Part shown: positions 7,425 through 15,230 of the stretch, one piece after another
Layout: every line of letters starts with the position of its first letter
Position numbering within the stretch: the first letter of the stretch is position 1
From: DATEJJ01 sp039649115
GTDB lineage: Bacteria; Actinomycetota; Actinomycetes; Mycobacteriales; Micromonosporaceae
Assembly (NCBI GenBank): GCA_039649115.1
Contig: JBBWZQ010000207.1
Location: forward strand, 1-36,399
Reading direction: 5' to 3'
Length of the DNA: 36,399 nucleotides
Notes under the pieces: generated by a model
The model's database searches: none
What the model was told of the DNA's origin: nothing
What the model saw: only the letters and a program-made list of their open reading frames with translations
Made by a program: the position numbers and the translations under genes

Positions 7425-8890
7425 CGGTTTCCTCCCACGTGTTTGCGTGCGGCCCGGATCAGCGAGGTGGTCGAGTGGCCGTCCAGGTAGGGGACCACCA
7501 CGCTCTGCCCGCCCCAGCCCCGGATGAGCTGCGCCTCGGGCAGCACCGGCTGGCTGTCCGGGTCGTCGAGGTAGTAGTCGCCACCCTTGACCCAGACGTC
7601 GGGACGCAGCTGGGACAGCAGCGCCACCGGCGTGGTCTCGTCGAAGACGGCCACGGCGTCCACACAGGACAGTGCGGCCACCAGCCGGGCCCGGTCGTCC
7701 TGTGTCACAAGTGGACGGTCGGGCCCCTTCAGCTGCCGCACGCTGCGGTCCGAGTTGAGGCAGACGATCAGGCAGTCGCCGAGTTGCCGCGCCGCCTGCA
7801 GGGTCGCGACATGCCCGGGGTGGAGCAGGTCGAAGCAGCCGCCGGTGGCCACCACCACGCCCCCCTGCGACCGGGTGCGCCCGGCCACCGCCAGCGCCTG
7901 GGCCAGCCCGATCCCGGCCGGCGGCGCGGTGTCCCCGAGTTCGGCCCCCAGGTCCGCCTCGTCGATGTCCGGCCCGTCCGGCTCGGCCTGCGTGTAGGCA
8001 CGGGCGGCACCGGCCGCGACGAAGCGCGCCGCGTCGCCGACCGCGATCTGCACCGCCTCGGAGACGAGAGCGCCGTCCGCGAGGGCCTGCGCCGCGCTGG
8101 CCGCGAACCGGTCGCCCGCACCGCACGTGTCACCGCTCGCGCGCACCGGCGGCGGTACCACCAGAGGGGTTGTGCCGCCCTGGGCCAGCAGCGCGCCGTC
8201 GGCGCCGAGGGTGACGGCCACCGCGCCGGCCCGCCAGGTCCTGCGGGCGGCGGCGGCGCGCGCCGCGGCGCCGGCCAGCCGCCCACCCGGGATGTCCGCG
8301 GCAGCCCCATCGGGTACCGCGTGCAGTTCGTCCTCGTTCGGCGTGACCAGGCGCAGTCCGGGTACCGGGGCCGAGCCGCGCGGGTGCGGGTCCCAGACCA
8401 CCGGCCGGTTCGCGGCCAGCGAGGCGAGCACCCGGCGCAGGTTGCCCAGCCGGCTGATCCCGCGGCCGTAGTCGCTGACCAGCACCGAGCCGGCGGAGCG
8501 CAGCGCCGCCAGTGCCGCGCTGTCCGGTTCGCCGGGCCGGCCGGGCGAAGCACCGCGGTCCAGCCGCAGCACCACCTGGCCGCCCGCGTACAGCCGGATC
8601 TTCTGTGGCGTGTCGCCCTGGTAGGGCAGCTCCCGCAGCGTGACGCCGGCCTGGGTGAGCAGCTCGCGCAGGCGGGTGCCGGCGGCGTCGGCGCCGATCG
8701 CGGTGACCAGCACGACCGGCCGGCCACCGGCCGCCGCCAGTGCGGCGGTCAGCGCCGCGCCGCCGGGCCGGTCCCGGCCCTCGCCCTCGTCGAACACGGG
8801 GACCGGCGCGTCCGGGCTGATCCGGTTCACCTGGCCGGTGACGTCCCGGTCCAGCAGCGCGTCGCCGACCACCACGAGCGATCGGTTCAC
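7421..8890 (-). CDS. hldE: Bifunctional heptose-7-phosphate kinase / heptose-1-phosphate adenylyltransferase
   Basis: A 489-residue HldE (RfaE) homologue. The N-terminal PfkB kinase domain (about 1-310) would phosphorylate D-glycero-D-manno-heptose 7-phosphate at O1; its ATP/anion motif GAGDRFAASAAQ carries the catalytic base Asp260. The C-terminal cytidylyltransferase-like domain (about 345-489) would add AMP to heptose-1-phosphate; it shows GCFDLLHPGH with H357 and H360, and GHSTTSLI near the end. Length and order match the fused Gram-negative enzyme. GTG at 8888-8890 overlaps the gmhA stop (GTGA). With GmhA and the GmhB domain it completes the route to ADP-heptose. A PfkB-nucleotidyltransferase fusion for another sugar is possible but less likely in this context. 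Confidence 0.92.
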   Translation of the reverse strand: MNRSLVVVGDALLDRDVTGQVNRISPDAPVPVFDEGEGRDRPGGAALTAALAAAGGRPVVLVTAIGADAAGTRLRELLTQAGVTLRELPYQGDTPQKIRLYAGGQVVLRLDRGASPGRPGEPDSAALAALRSAGSVLVSDYGRGISRLGNLRRVLASLAANRPVVWDPHPRGSAPVPGLRLVTPNEDELHAVPDGAAADIPGGRLAGAAARAAAARRTWRAGAVAVTLGADGALLAQGGTTPLVVPPPVRASGDTCGAGDRFAASAAQALADGALVSEAVQIAVGDAARFVAAGAARAYTQAEPDGPDIDEADLGAELGDTAPPAGIGLAQALAVAGRTRSQGGVVVATGGCFDLLHPGHVATLQAARQLGDCLIVCLNSDRSVRQLKGPDRPLVTQDDRARLVAALSCVDAVAVFDETTPVALLSQLRPDVWVKGGDYYLDDPDSQPVLPEAQLIRGWGGQSVVVPYLDGHSTTSLIRAARKHVGGNR

Positions 8891-9504
8891 GAGGGCTCGC
8901 CCCCCACCAGCTCGCCTCCCACCAGATCGCCCAGGAACGTGGGCAGGGCCTGGTCCACGTACGCGCACAGCACGTGCACCGCCACCAGGTGCAGTTCCTG
9001 CACCACCTGGCCGTGCGGGCTGGGTACCGCGACCACCTCGTCGCACCGCGCGGCCAGCGGGTTGGGCAGCCGCCCGGTCAGCCCCCAGGTGACCAGGCCG
9101 ATCTCGCGCGCCGCGTCCGCCGCGGCCAGCACGTTGGGGCTGCGCCCGCTGCTGGACAGGAGCATCACCACGTCGCCGGGCCGCCCGTGCGCGCGCACCT
9201 GGCGCGCGAACACCTCGTCGTACCCGTAGTCGTTGCTGATCGCGGTCAGCCCGCTGGTCTCCGCGGTCAGCGCGATGGCCGACAGCGGCGGGCGGTCCCC
9301 GTCGAGCTTGCCGACCAGCTCGGCGACCAGGTGCTGTGCCTCGGCCGCGCTGCCGCCGTTGCCCGCCGCCAGCAGCCGGCCACCCCGGCCGAGGGTGGCG
9401 GCGAGCAGCAGGCCCCAGTCGCGCAGCCGGGCCGCCTGCGCGCCGAAGCCGGGCAGCGTGGCGGCCAGCGCGGCGAGGTGCTCCTCCACGACCGAGGCGG
9501 TCAC
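8887..9504 (-). CDS. gmhA: Sedoheptulose-7-phosphate isomerase
   Basis: A 205-residue SIS-domain isomerase that converts sedoheptulose 7-phosphate to D-glycero-D-manno-heptose 7-phosphate, the first step of heptose activation. The signature AAGNGGSAAEAQHLVAEL is at 46-63, NDYGYDEVFARQ at 91-102, SSSGRSPN (phosphate loop) at 117-124 and QELHL at 169-173. H58, E62, Q169 and H177 match the spacing of the zinc ligands known in GmhA (H61, E65, Q172, H180 in characterised enzymes, from memory), which separates it from DiaA-type SIS proteins. GTG at 9502-9504 overlaps the upstream stop (GTGA), and its stop overlaps the hldE start. Confidence 0.92.
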   Translation of the reverse strand: MTASVVEEHLAALAATLPGFGAQAARLRDWGLLLAATLGRGGRLLAAGNGGSAAEAQHLVAELVGKLDGDRPPLSAIALTAETSGLTAISNDYGYDEVFARQVRAHGRPGDVVMLLSSSGRSPNVLAAADAAREIGLVTWGLTGRLPNPLAARCDEVVAVPSPHGQVVQELHLVAVHVLCAYVDQALPTFLGDLVGGELVGGEPS

Positions 9505-10727
9505 AGGGCCTGCACCGCCTCGTGCACCTCGCCGGCTGGCAGACCGGTGAGCCGGGCGTACACCGCGGCGAGCTGCTCCGCGCTGCGGCCCCAGCTGTAC
9601 CGCTCGCGGGCCCGGTCGACGGCCGCCGCCGCGTACTCCAGCCGGCGCAGCGGATCGCCGATCAAAGCCCGCAGCGCGCCGGCCAGCCCCTTGACGTCGC
9701 GGGGCCGCACCAGGACGCCGGTGACCTGGTCGACGATCGTGTCGATGAAGCCGCCCACCGCGTACGCGACGACCGGCACGCCACAGGCCATCGCCTCCAG
9801 CGGGGTCAGCCCGAACGGCTCGTACCAGGCCGGGCAGGCGACCACGTCGGCGGCCCGGTACCAGCTCGGCATCTCCTCGCGGGGCACCGCGCCGACCAGC
9901 CGGAACCGGTCCGCGACTCCCCGCTGCTCCGCCAGCTGCCGCAGGCCGCGGGCCAGCGGGTCCTCGTGCAGCGCCGCCGCCGGGGGACCGCCGATGACGA
10001 CCACCTCGGCCTCGGGTATCAGCCGCATCGCCTCGATGAGATCCGCGTACCCCTTGCGCTCCACCAGCCGGCCGACCGAGAGGATCCGGCCCTTCGGGTG
10101 CGGTGCCTGCGCGGGCGGGCCGCCCGGTGCGAAGTGCCCGGTGTCCACGCCCGAGGAGACCAGCCGGATCGCCGACCGCGGGATGCCCAGCGCGATCAGC
10201 TCGTTCACCTCGTCCGAGCACTGCGCGACCACCTGGTCCACCTGGCGCCCGAGCACCCGCTCGTACCCGATCCGCTGCGCCGGGCTGGTGTCCTTGCCGC
10301 CCTGGTAGCGCCGCTTGACGCTGCCCAGCGCGTGGTAGGTCTGCACCACGGGCAGCGGGTACCGGGCACGTGCGGTCAGCGCGGCCAGCCCGCTCATCCA
10401 GAAATGCGCGTGCCCGATGTCGGGCCGCCACGGACCGCGTTCCCAGTCCGCGGCCAGCCAGCGCCCGAACTCGCCCATGTAGGGCAGCAGATCGTCCTTG
10501 GGGATCTCCCGCGCCGGGCCGGCCGGCACGTGGACGACCTGGAACCCGCCGCTGTCCACCGTGTCCGGCAGGTCGCCGTCGTGGCGGCGGGTGTAGACGC
10601 GCACCTCGTGCCCGCGCCGCGCCAGAGCTGCGGACAGCTCGGCGACGTGCAGGTTCTGGCCACCCGCGTCGACTCCACCCGGCGCGACCAGCGGGCTGGC
10701 GTGTTCGGAGATCATCGCGATGCGCAT
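9501..10727 (-). CDS. GT4 glycosyltransferase
   Basis: A 408-residue GT-B retaining glycosyltransferase of family 4. The N-terminal acceptor half starts MRIAMISEHASPL and carries a Gly-rich PGGVDAGGQNLHVAEL stretch, as in MshA and sucrose-phosphate-synthase-like enzymes. The C-terminal donor half has ILSVGRLVERKGY and the EPFGLTPLEAMACG signature with the two conserved glutamates seven residues apart. It is soluble, with no membrane segments. It probably adds a hexose or heptose to the glycan built by this operon; donor and acceptor are not readable. ATG at 10725-10727 has GGAAAGG upstream and begins 4 bases after the preceding stop. Confidence 0.9.
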   Translation of the reverse strand: MRIAMISEHASPLVAPGGVDAGGQNLHVAELSAALARRGHEVRVYTRRHDGDLPDTVDSGGFQVVHVPAGPAREIPKDDLLPYMGEFGRWLAADWERGPWRPDIGHAHFWMSGLAALTARARYPLPVVQTYHALGSVKRRYQGGKDTSPAQRIGYERVLGRQVDQVVAQCSDEVNELIALGIPRSAIRLVSSGVDTGHFAPGGPPAQAPHPKGRILSVGRLVERKGYADLIEAMRLIPEAEVVVIGGPPAAALHEDPLARGLRQLAEQRGVADRFRLVGAVPREEMPSWYRAADVVACPAWYEPFGLTPLEAMACGVPVVAYAVGGFIDTIVDQVTGVLVRPRDVKGLAGALRALIGDPLRRLEYAAAAVDRARERYSWGRSAEQLAAVYARLTGLPAGEVHEAVQAL

Positions 10728-10731
10728 CGGT

Positions 10732-11718
10732 TCACCTTTCCGCACTTCGGGGGACCCCTGGGCCGCTGGCCACCTGGTGCAGCAGCAGGTCCCAATCGGT
10801 TTGGAAGCGGTCCAGGCCGTACCGGGCCTGGGCCACCACCCGGGCACGCGCGCCGAGCCGGCGCGCGTCGGCGGGCTCGGCCAGCAGCCAGCGGGCCGCC
10901 TCCAGCAGGACGTCGACGCGGGTGGACAACACACCGGCGTCGGGCGGTACGGCCTCCACGGCCTCGGTCGTGGCCAGGGCCAGTACCGGCATTCCCAGAC
11001 TCATCGCCTCCAGCAGGGACAGGCCGAGGGACGTCCAGCGCAGCGGATGCACGTACGCGCGGCGGCGGCAGATCTCCGCGTGCATCCGCCCCTGCGGCGG
11101 GTCGTCCACGACGTTCACTTCCATGTCCAGGTGCTCGGGCAGCCCCGCCACACCCATGCCGTACACGTCCAGCGGTGCCACCTCGGCGAAGCGGGGCAAC
11201 AGGTCGGTACCGGTGACCCGGCCGCGGCGCACCGGCTCGTTCACCACCACGGCCAGCCGGTCCAGCTCGCCGGTGTACCGCTCGCCCGGGTCGGGGATGC
11301 CGTGCTCGATGACCACGGTCCGGGTACCGCCGCTGTCCCAGAACAGCTCGTTGAAGTGCGTGACGTGGACGAGTACCACGTCGTCCCGGTCCGCCATCGG
11401 GTGCCGCGAGTTGGGCACGTCCACCCGCGGCGTGTTGTGCTCCACGTAGATCACGGGTACGTCGCGCCCGGGCCGGCGGCCCAGCCGGCGCGCCGCCAGC
11501 GCCCACTCCTCGGGCCGCTGCAGCACCAGCACGTCCACGTCGAGGTCGGCCAGGTCGCCCGGCTTCACCTCGACGACACTGCCCGGCCACGGGTAGGTGT
11601 CCGCCCGGCCCCGGCCGTACGGGCCCCGCTCGGGTGTCACGGGTACGAAGTAGGTGTGCTGCCCCTGTACGAACGCGGTGGTCCACGCGCCGTGAACGTG
11701 CCAGAGCAGGATTTTCAC
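10732..11718 (-). CDS. GT4-like glycosyltransferase
   Basis: A 328-residue predicted glycosyltransferase, shorter than usual for GT4. The N-terminal half begins VKILLWHVHGAWTTAFVQG, and VIYVEHNTPR and HVTHFNELFW resemble acceptor-side loops. The C-terminal half has RRRAYVHPLRWTSLGLSLLEAMSLGMPV, where SLLEAMSLG corresponds to the donor-binding glutamate helix of the GT4 fold. No transmembrane segment is seen. GTG at 11716-11718 overlaps the upstream stop as GTGA. Context (gmhA, hldE, two GT9 genes) points to a role in a heptose-containing glycan; substrate unknown. Confidence 0.82.
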   Translation of the reverse strand: MKILLWHVHGAWTTAFVQGQHTYFVPVTPERGPYGRGRADTYPWPGSVVEVKPGDLADLDVDVLVLQRPEEWALAARRLGRRPGRDVPVIYVEHNTPRVDVPNSRHPMADRDDVVLVHVTHFNELFWDSGGTRTVVIEHGIPDPGERYTGELDRLAVVVNEPVRRGRVTGTDLLPRFAEVAPLDVYGMGVAGLPEHLDMEVNVVDDPPQGRMHAEICRRRAYVHPLRWTSLGLSLLEAMSLGMPVLALATTEAVEAVPPDAGVLSTRVDVLLEAARWLLAEPADARRLGARARVVAQARYGLDRFQTDWDLLLHQVASGPGVPRSAER

Positions 11719-13349
11719 GGCCGCTGCCCGCCCTGCCGGTCGCGGGCCTTCGTCAGCAGTTCGACCGCGGCCACCACCGCCTCGGGGTCCACATCGGACA
11801 GACACGGGTGGCCGTCGATCGGGCAGCGGGTGGCGCGGGTGTCCCGGCAGCCGGCCAGCGCGTCGCCCAGGCGCACCGCGGGCACCCGGTACGGGCCCCA
11901 CTGTCCGAAGGGGACGGTCGGCGCGAAGAGGCTCACCACCGGGGTACCGACGGCCGCCGCCAGGTGCGCCGGCCCGGTGTTGCCGGACACCAGCGCGTCG
12001 GCGCCGGCGAGCAGTTCGGCCAGGCCGGCCATGCTGGTGCGGCCGCCCAGGTCCACGGCCACGTCGCCGGCCACCTGGGCGGTCAGCGCGCCGTCGCCCG
12101 CGCCGCCGGTCACCATGACGTGGTGTCCCGCCTCGGCCAGGGCCCGGACGATCTGCGCGCACCGCTCGGGCGGGCAGGCGCGGGCGGGCACGCTGGCGCT
12201 CGGGTGTACGACGACGCCGCCGCCGCGGGGCACCCGCGGGGAGCTTGCGGGTCCGCGCAGCGATTGTGGCGGTACCTTGACGCGCAGCCCGCCGAGATCG
12301 TCGGCGGGCAGTGGGTATCCGGCGGCGGCGGCCAGCGAGAGGGCCCGCTCCGGCTCGGGCACCCCCGGTGGGACGCGGTGCCGCACGTCGAGCAGGGATC
12401 CGGGGTAGTCGTCGCTGACCGCGGCGATGCGGGCCACGCCGGCCAGCCGCAGCAGCAGCGCGAGCGGCAGCGCGGACTGGTGGTACGAGGTGAAGATGAC
12501 GGCCTCGTCGATACGCCGGCGGCGCACCTCGTCGACCAGGCGCTGGGTCGCGGCGGCGTCCACCCGCGAAGGGTCCGCGTCGATCCACGGCACGGACCAC
12601 TCGACGATGTCGTCGATGCCCGGCAGCAGTTCGGCGGCGAGCCGGCCGCGCGGCCCGCAGAGCATGGCGAGGTGGCCGGCCCGGGCGGCCAGCGCGCGGA
12701 TCGCGGGGCCGCACACCAGCACGTCCCCGGCGGAGTCGGTGCGGGCCGCGAGCACCCGGGCGCCCGGCGCCGCCAGCGGCTGTGCCGGGCGGACCAGCGC
12801 CTCCCGCGCCAGGATCCAGTCGGCCGCCGCGCCCAGCGTGCGGACGACGTTGTCCGCCACCGCCACCTCGACCACGCGGGTCATCTCGGTCGGCACCAGC
12901 AGCCCGGTCGCCCCGGCCGCCGCGGCGGCCTCGATGTCCGCGGCGATGTCCCCGACGACCACGCAGCGCTGCGGCGCGACGCCGAGCGTCCGGGCCGCCG
13001 CGTGCACCAGGCCGGGGGCCGGCTTGCGGCAGTCACACCGTTCCCGCGGCGCGTGCGGGCAGACGTGCCAGCCGTCGAACGGGCCGAGCAGATCCTCGAT
13101 CCGGTCGTTCACCCGGTCCACCGCGTCAGTCGACAGCAGCCCCCGGCCGACGCCGGACTGGTTGCTCACCACCGCCAGCCGCAGGCCGGCGGCGCGCAGC
13201 CGGTCCAGCGCGGCCTTGGCGCCCGGCATGGGTACGACGCGGGCGGGGTCGCCGTTGTACGGCACGTCACGAACCAGTGTGCCGTCGCGGTCCAGGAGCA
13301 CCGCGTCGAAGAGACCCCCGCGCCGGATCACCCGGATCGATGCGGTCAT
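11715..13349 (-). CDS. GmhB-type phosphatase fused to a GT9 glycosyltransferase
   Basis: A 544-residue two-domain protein and the first gene of the heptose operon. Residues 12-170 form a HAD-IIIA phosphatase like GmhB (D-glycero-D-manno-heptose-1,7-bisphosphate phosphatase): nucleophile and acid Asp20/Asp22 (LLDRDGTL), VSNQSGVGRG at 61-70, a zinc loop with C97, H99, C105 and C107 (CPHAPRERCDCRKP) and D134 (VVGDIAADI). Residues 198-535 are GT9-like: VHPSASVPA at 381-389, SGNTGPAHLAAAVGTP at 455-470, and late cysteines C501, C509 and C516. GmhB and heptosyltransferases are separate proteins in the Gram-negative pathway. The start is uncertain: ATG 13349 has GGGAA 10 bases upstream; ATG 13373, in frame, adds eight residues. 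It is divergent from the gene at 13509. Confidence 0.87.
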   Translation of the reverse strand: MTASIRVIRRGGLFDAVLLDRDGTLVRDVPYNGDPARVVPMPGAKAALDRLRAAGLRLAVVSNQSGVGRGLLSTDAVDRVNDRIEDLLGPFDGWHVCPHAPRERCDCRKPAPGLVHAAARTLGVAPQRCVVVGDIAADIEAAAAAGATGLLVPTEMTRVVEVAVADNVVRTLGAAADWILAREALVRPAQPLAAPGARVLAARTDSAGDVLVCGPAIRALAARAGHLAMLCGPRGRLAAELLPGIDDIVEWSVPWIDADPSRVDAAATQRLVDEVRRRRIDEAVIFTSYHQSALPLALLLRLAGVARIAAVSDDYPGSLLDVRHRVPPGVPEPERALSLAAAAGYPLPADDLGGLRVKVPPQSLRGPASSPRVPRGGGVVVHPSASVPARACPPERCAQIVRALAEAGHHVMVTGGAGDGALTAQVAGDVAVDLGGRTSMAGLAELLAGADALVSGNTGPAHLAAAVGTPVVSLFAPTVPFGQWGPYRVPAVRLGDALAGCRDTRATRCPIDGHPCLSDVDPEAVVAAVELLTKARDRQGGQRP

Positions 13350-13508
13350 GGAAGCAGCGATTCCCGAGATCATCGCTGTTAAACAACTTCGAGAGAAGAA
13401 GCACCGAGCGGCGCGGTGGTCATCAGCGCAGGCACCGGGCGGTCAGCCGGCCGGGTGGCGGGCGGCGCCGCAGGTGTTCAAGGGTGCCCCTTTGGGTATG
13501 GGTGTGGC
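13350..13508. promoter_or_regulatory. Divergent promoter region, heptose operon / nucleotidyltransferase operon
   Basis: The 159 bases separate divergent operons. A short AT-richer patch at about 13376-13405 lies where the leftward heptose operon promoter would be, but no confident -35/-10 pair is visible. The rightward promoter is listed separately at 13476-13499. Confidence 0.4.
13476..13499 (+). promoter_or_regulatory. Sigma-B/F-type promoter, nearly leaderless
   Basis: GTTC (13476-13479), a 14-base spacer and GGGTAT (13494-13499) match the GTTT-N14-16-GGGTAT consensus known for SigB/SigF-type factors. The ATG lies only 9 bases after the hexamer, so a normal start site about 7 bases downstream would give an almost leaderless mRNA. 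There is no good ribosome site, which agrees with leaderless translation. Confidence 0.6.
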
Positions 13509-14099
13509 ATGCCCAAGCAGGCTGATGAGAACCTGCTCACCACGATGAAGCGGGTGGCGTCGGTACTCAAGCGCGTCGATGTACCGTTCGCGCTCGCCGG
13601 AGGGTTCGCGGCGTACGCACGCGGCGGTACCTCCAGCGACCACGACGTGGACTTCCTGCTGCGCGAGCAGGATGTCGACCTCGCGCTGGACGCGCTGGCC
13701 GAGGGCGGCTTCCGCACCGAGCGGCCGCCCGAGGACTGGCTGGTCAAGGTGTACGACGGGGAGGTCCTCGTCGACCTGATCCACCGGCCGGTGGAGCGTC
13801 CGGTCACCGACGAGATCCTGGCCGACAGCACCGTCATCAGGGTGCAGGCGATCGCGCTTCCGGTGCTGTCCGCGACCCTGCTCATGGAGCACAAGCTGCT
13901 GACCTTCTCCCAGCACCGGTGCGACTTCGCCGAGGCGTTGCCGATCGCCCGGTCGCTGCGCGAGCAGATCGACTGGGACCGGGTACGCAAGGAGACGGTC
14001 GAGTCGCCGTACGCGCGCACCTTCCTGATCCTGCTGGAAATGCTGGATCTGCTTCCGGTCGCGGTGTCGGCCGGGCTTCGAGCCGAGGAGTCCTCATGA
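13509..14099 (+). CDS. Pol-beta-superfamily nucleotidyltransferase
   Basis: A 196-residue nucleotidyltransferase-fold protein. The motif is ALAGGFAAYARGG (Gly31-Gly32) followed by SSDHDVDFLL, where D46 and D48 would bind metal, and a third carboxylate D89 in VLVDLIH. This is the G-G...D-x-D...D pattern of small nucleotidyltransferases that modify proteins, RNA or small molecules; it also resembles AbiEii/MNT-like proteins, but no antitoxin partner is seen. A helical tail (about 120-196) follows. ATG at 13509 is chosen because the promoter-like GGGTAT is immediately upstream and coding bias begins there. The stop overlaps the next start as ATGA. Substrate unknown. Confidence 0.78.
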   Translation: MPKQADENLLTTMKRVASVLKRVDVPFALAGGFAAYARGGTSSDHDVDFLLREQDVDLALDALAEGGFRTERPPEDWLVKVYDGEVLVDLIHRPVERPVTDEILADSTVIRVQAIALPVLSATLLMEHKLLTFSQHRCDFAEALPIARSLREQIDWDRVRKETVESPYARTFLILLEMLDLLPVAVSAGLRAEESS

Positions 14100-14359
14100 C
14101 CGCTGCCGGTTCAGACGCCGGCGAGTACCTCGAAGCGGCCGTGCAGCGGCTGCTCACCGAGGACGGCGCCGTGACCGACCAGGGCATCGACGTGGTGCGC
14201 CGGGACGACGTGCTGATCCTGCGGGGCGAGGTGGAGAGCCCGCACCGGCGCGAGGAGATCGTGCGGCTGGTCAGCGAGCACTTCCCACACCTGCGGGTGC
14301 ACGACGACATCGGCCTGACCCGGGCCCACGCGCCCGCCGAGCCGGAGGAGCTGACGTGA
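14096..14359 (+). CDS. BON-domain protein
   Basis: An 87-residue soluble protein that is essentially one BON domain (about 10-75): DGAVTDQGIDVVRRDDVLIL, RGEVESPHRREEIVRLV and HLRVHDDIGL give the alpha-beta-beta-alpha-beta pattern, with the conserved Gly of the L-x-G-x-V strand. BON domains in other proteins bind lipids or other ligands; without a signal peptide this one is cytoplasmic. It is translationally coupled on both sides (ATGA at 14096-14099, GTGA at 14356-14359), so it probably works with the nucleotidyltransferase and the phosphoesterase. Confidence 0.8.
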   Translation: MTAAGSDAGEYLEAAVQRLLTEDGAVTDQGIDVVRRDDVLILRGEVESPHRREEIVRLVSEHFPHLRVHDDIGLTRAHAPAEPEELT

Positions 14360-15165
14360 CCGCCGGCAAGGTACGGGTGGCGGCCGTCGGTGACGTGCAC
14401 ATGGACGACGACGTGGTGGGCCGGTACCGGCCGGCGCTGGAGCAGTTGCCCGACTACGCCGACGTGCTGCTGCTGGCCGGCGACCTGACCCGGCACGGGA
14501 CGCTGTCCGAGGCGCAGTGCGTGACCACCGAGTTCGGCGGGCTCGGGGTACCGGTGGTGGCCGTGCTCGGCAACCACGACTACCACAGCGACCAGGTCGA
14601 CGAGATCACGCTCGCGCTCGGCGAGGCCGGCATCCGGGTGCTGGAGGGTGACGGGGTGGTACTGGACTGCCCGACGGCGCGCCTGGGCGTGGCCGGCGTG
14701 AAGGGCTTCGGCGGCGGCTTCGCCGGCCGGTGCGCGAGCGAGTTCGGCGAGCCGGAGATGAAGCAGTTCGTGCGGTCCACGTGCGATGGCGCGGACCGCC
14801 TCACCGGCGCGCTGAACGAGCTCGACTGCGACGTGCTCATCGCGCTGACCCACTACGCGCCGGTGCCCGACACGCTGCACGGCGAGCCGCTGGAGATCTA
14901 CCCGTTCCTCGGCTCGTACCTGCTGGGCCAGGCGATCGACTCGGCACCTACCACCCTGGCGGTGCACGGGCACGCGCACTCCGGATCCGAGCGCGGCACC
15001 ACTCCCGGCGGGGTACGCGTCCGCAACGTCGCCCATCCGGTGATCAAACAGGCATACAGCATCTTCCACCTGGAGCCGGGGCCACCGGACCCGACTCCTT
15101 ACGGCGAGGTGACGCTCACCCGCCGGACACCCCGTCCGGTGGCCGGCCGGCCGGTCCCGGGTTAG
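14356..15165 (+). CDS. Calcineurin-like metallophosphoesterase
   Basis: A 269-residue dinuclear-metal phosphoesterase. Metal-binding motifs appear in the standard order: VGDVHMD (D13, H15), AGDLTRHG (D43), LGNHDYH (N73, H74), LTHYAPV in the middle and VHGHAHSG near residues 200-205. The enzyme would hydrolyse a phosphomonoester or phosphodiester; it has no signal peptide, so it acts in the cytoplasm. It is the last gene of a three-gene coupled operon with a nucleotidyltransferase and a BON protein, an arrangement that suggests one protein adds and another removes a nucleotide or phosphate group. The GTG start at 14356 overlaps the BON stop. Confidence 0.9.
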   Translation: MTAGKVRVAAVGDVHMDDDVVGRYRPALEQLPDYADVLLLAGDLTRHGTLSEAQCVTTEFGGLGVPVVAVLGNHDYHSDQVDEITLALGEAGIRVLEGDGVVLDCPTARLGVAGVKGFGGGFAGRCASEFGEPEMKQFVRSTCDGADRLTGALNELDCDVLIALTHYAPVPDTLHGEPLEIYPFLGSYLLGQAIDSAPTTLAVHGHAHSGSERGTTPGGVRVRNVAHPVIKQAYSIFHLEPGPPDPTPYGEVTLTRRTPRPVAGRPVPG

Positions 15166-15230
15166 CCTCACCGTGGGGAGGAGGCGACGCCGGTGGGCCG
15201 AGCCTTGGTTTGTCGCTCGACCGAGTTGAG

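Noticed and set aside
13509..14099. Nucleotidyltransferase as part of an AbiE or MNT/HEPN toxin-antitoxin pair
   Set aside because: No AbiEi or HEPN partner is adjacent; the coupled neighbours are a BON protein and a phosphoesterase.
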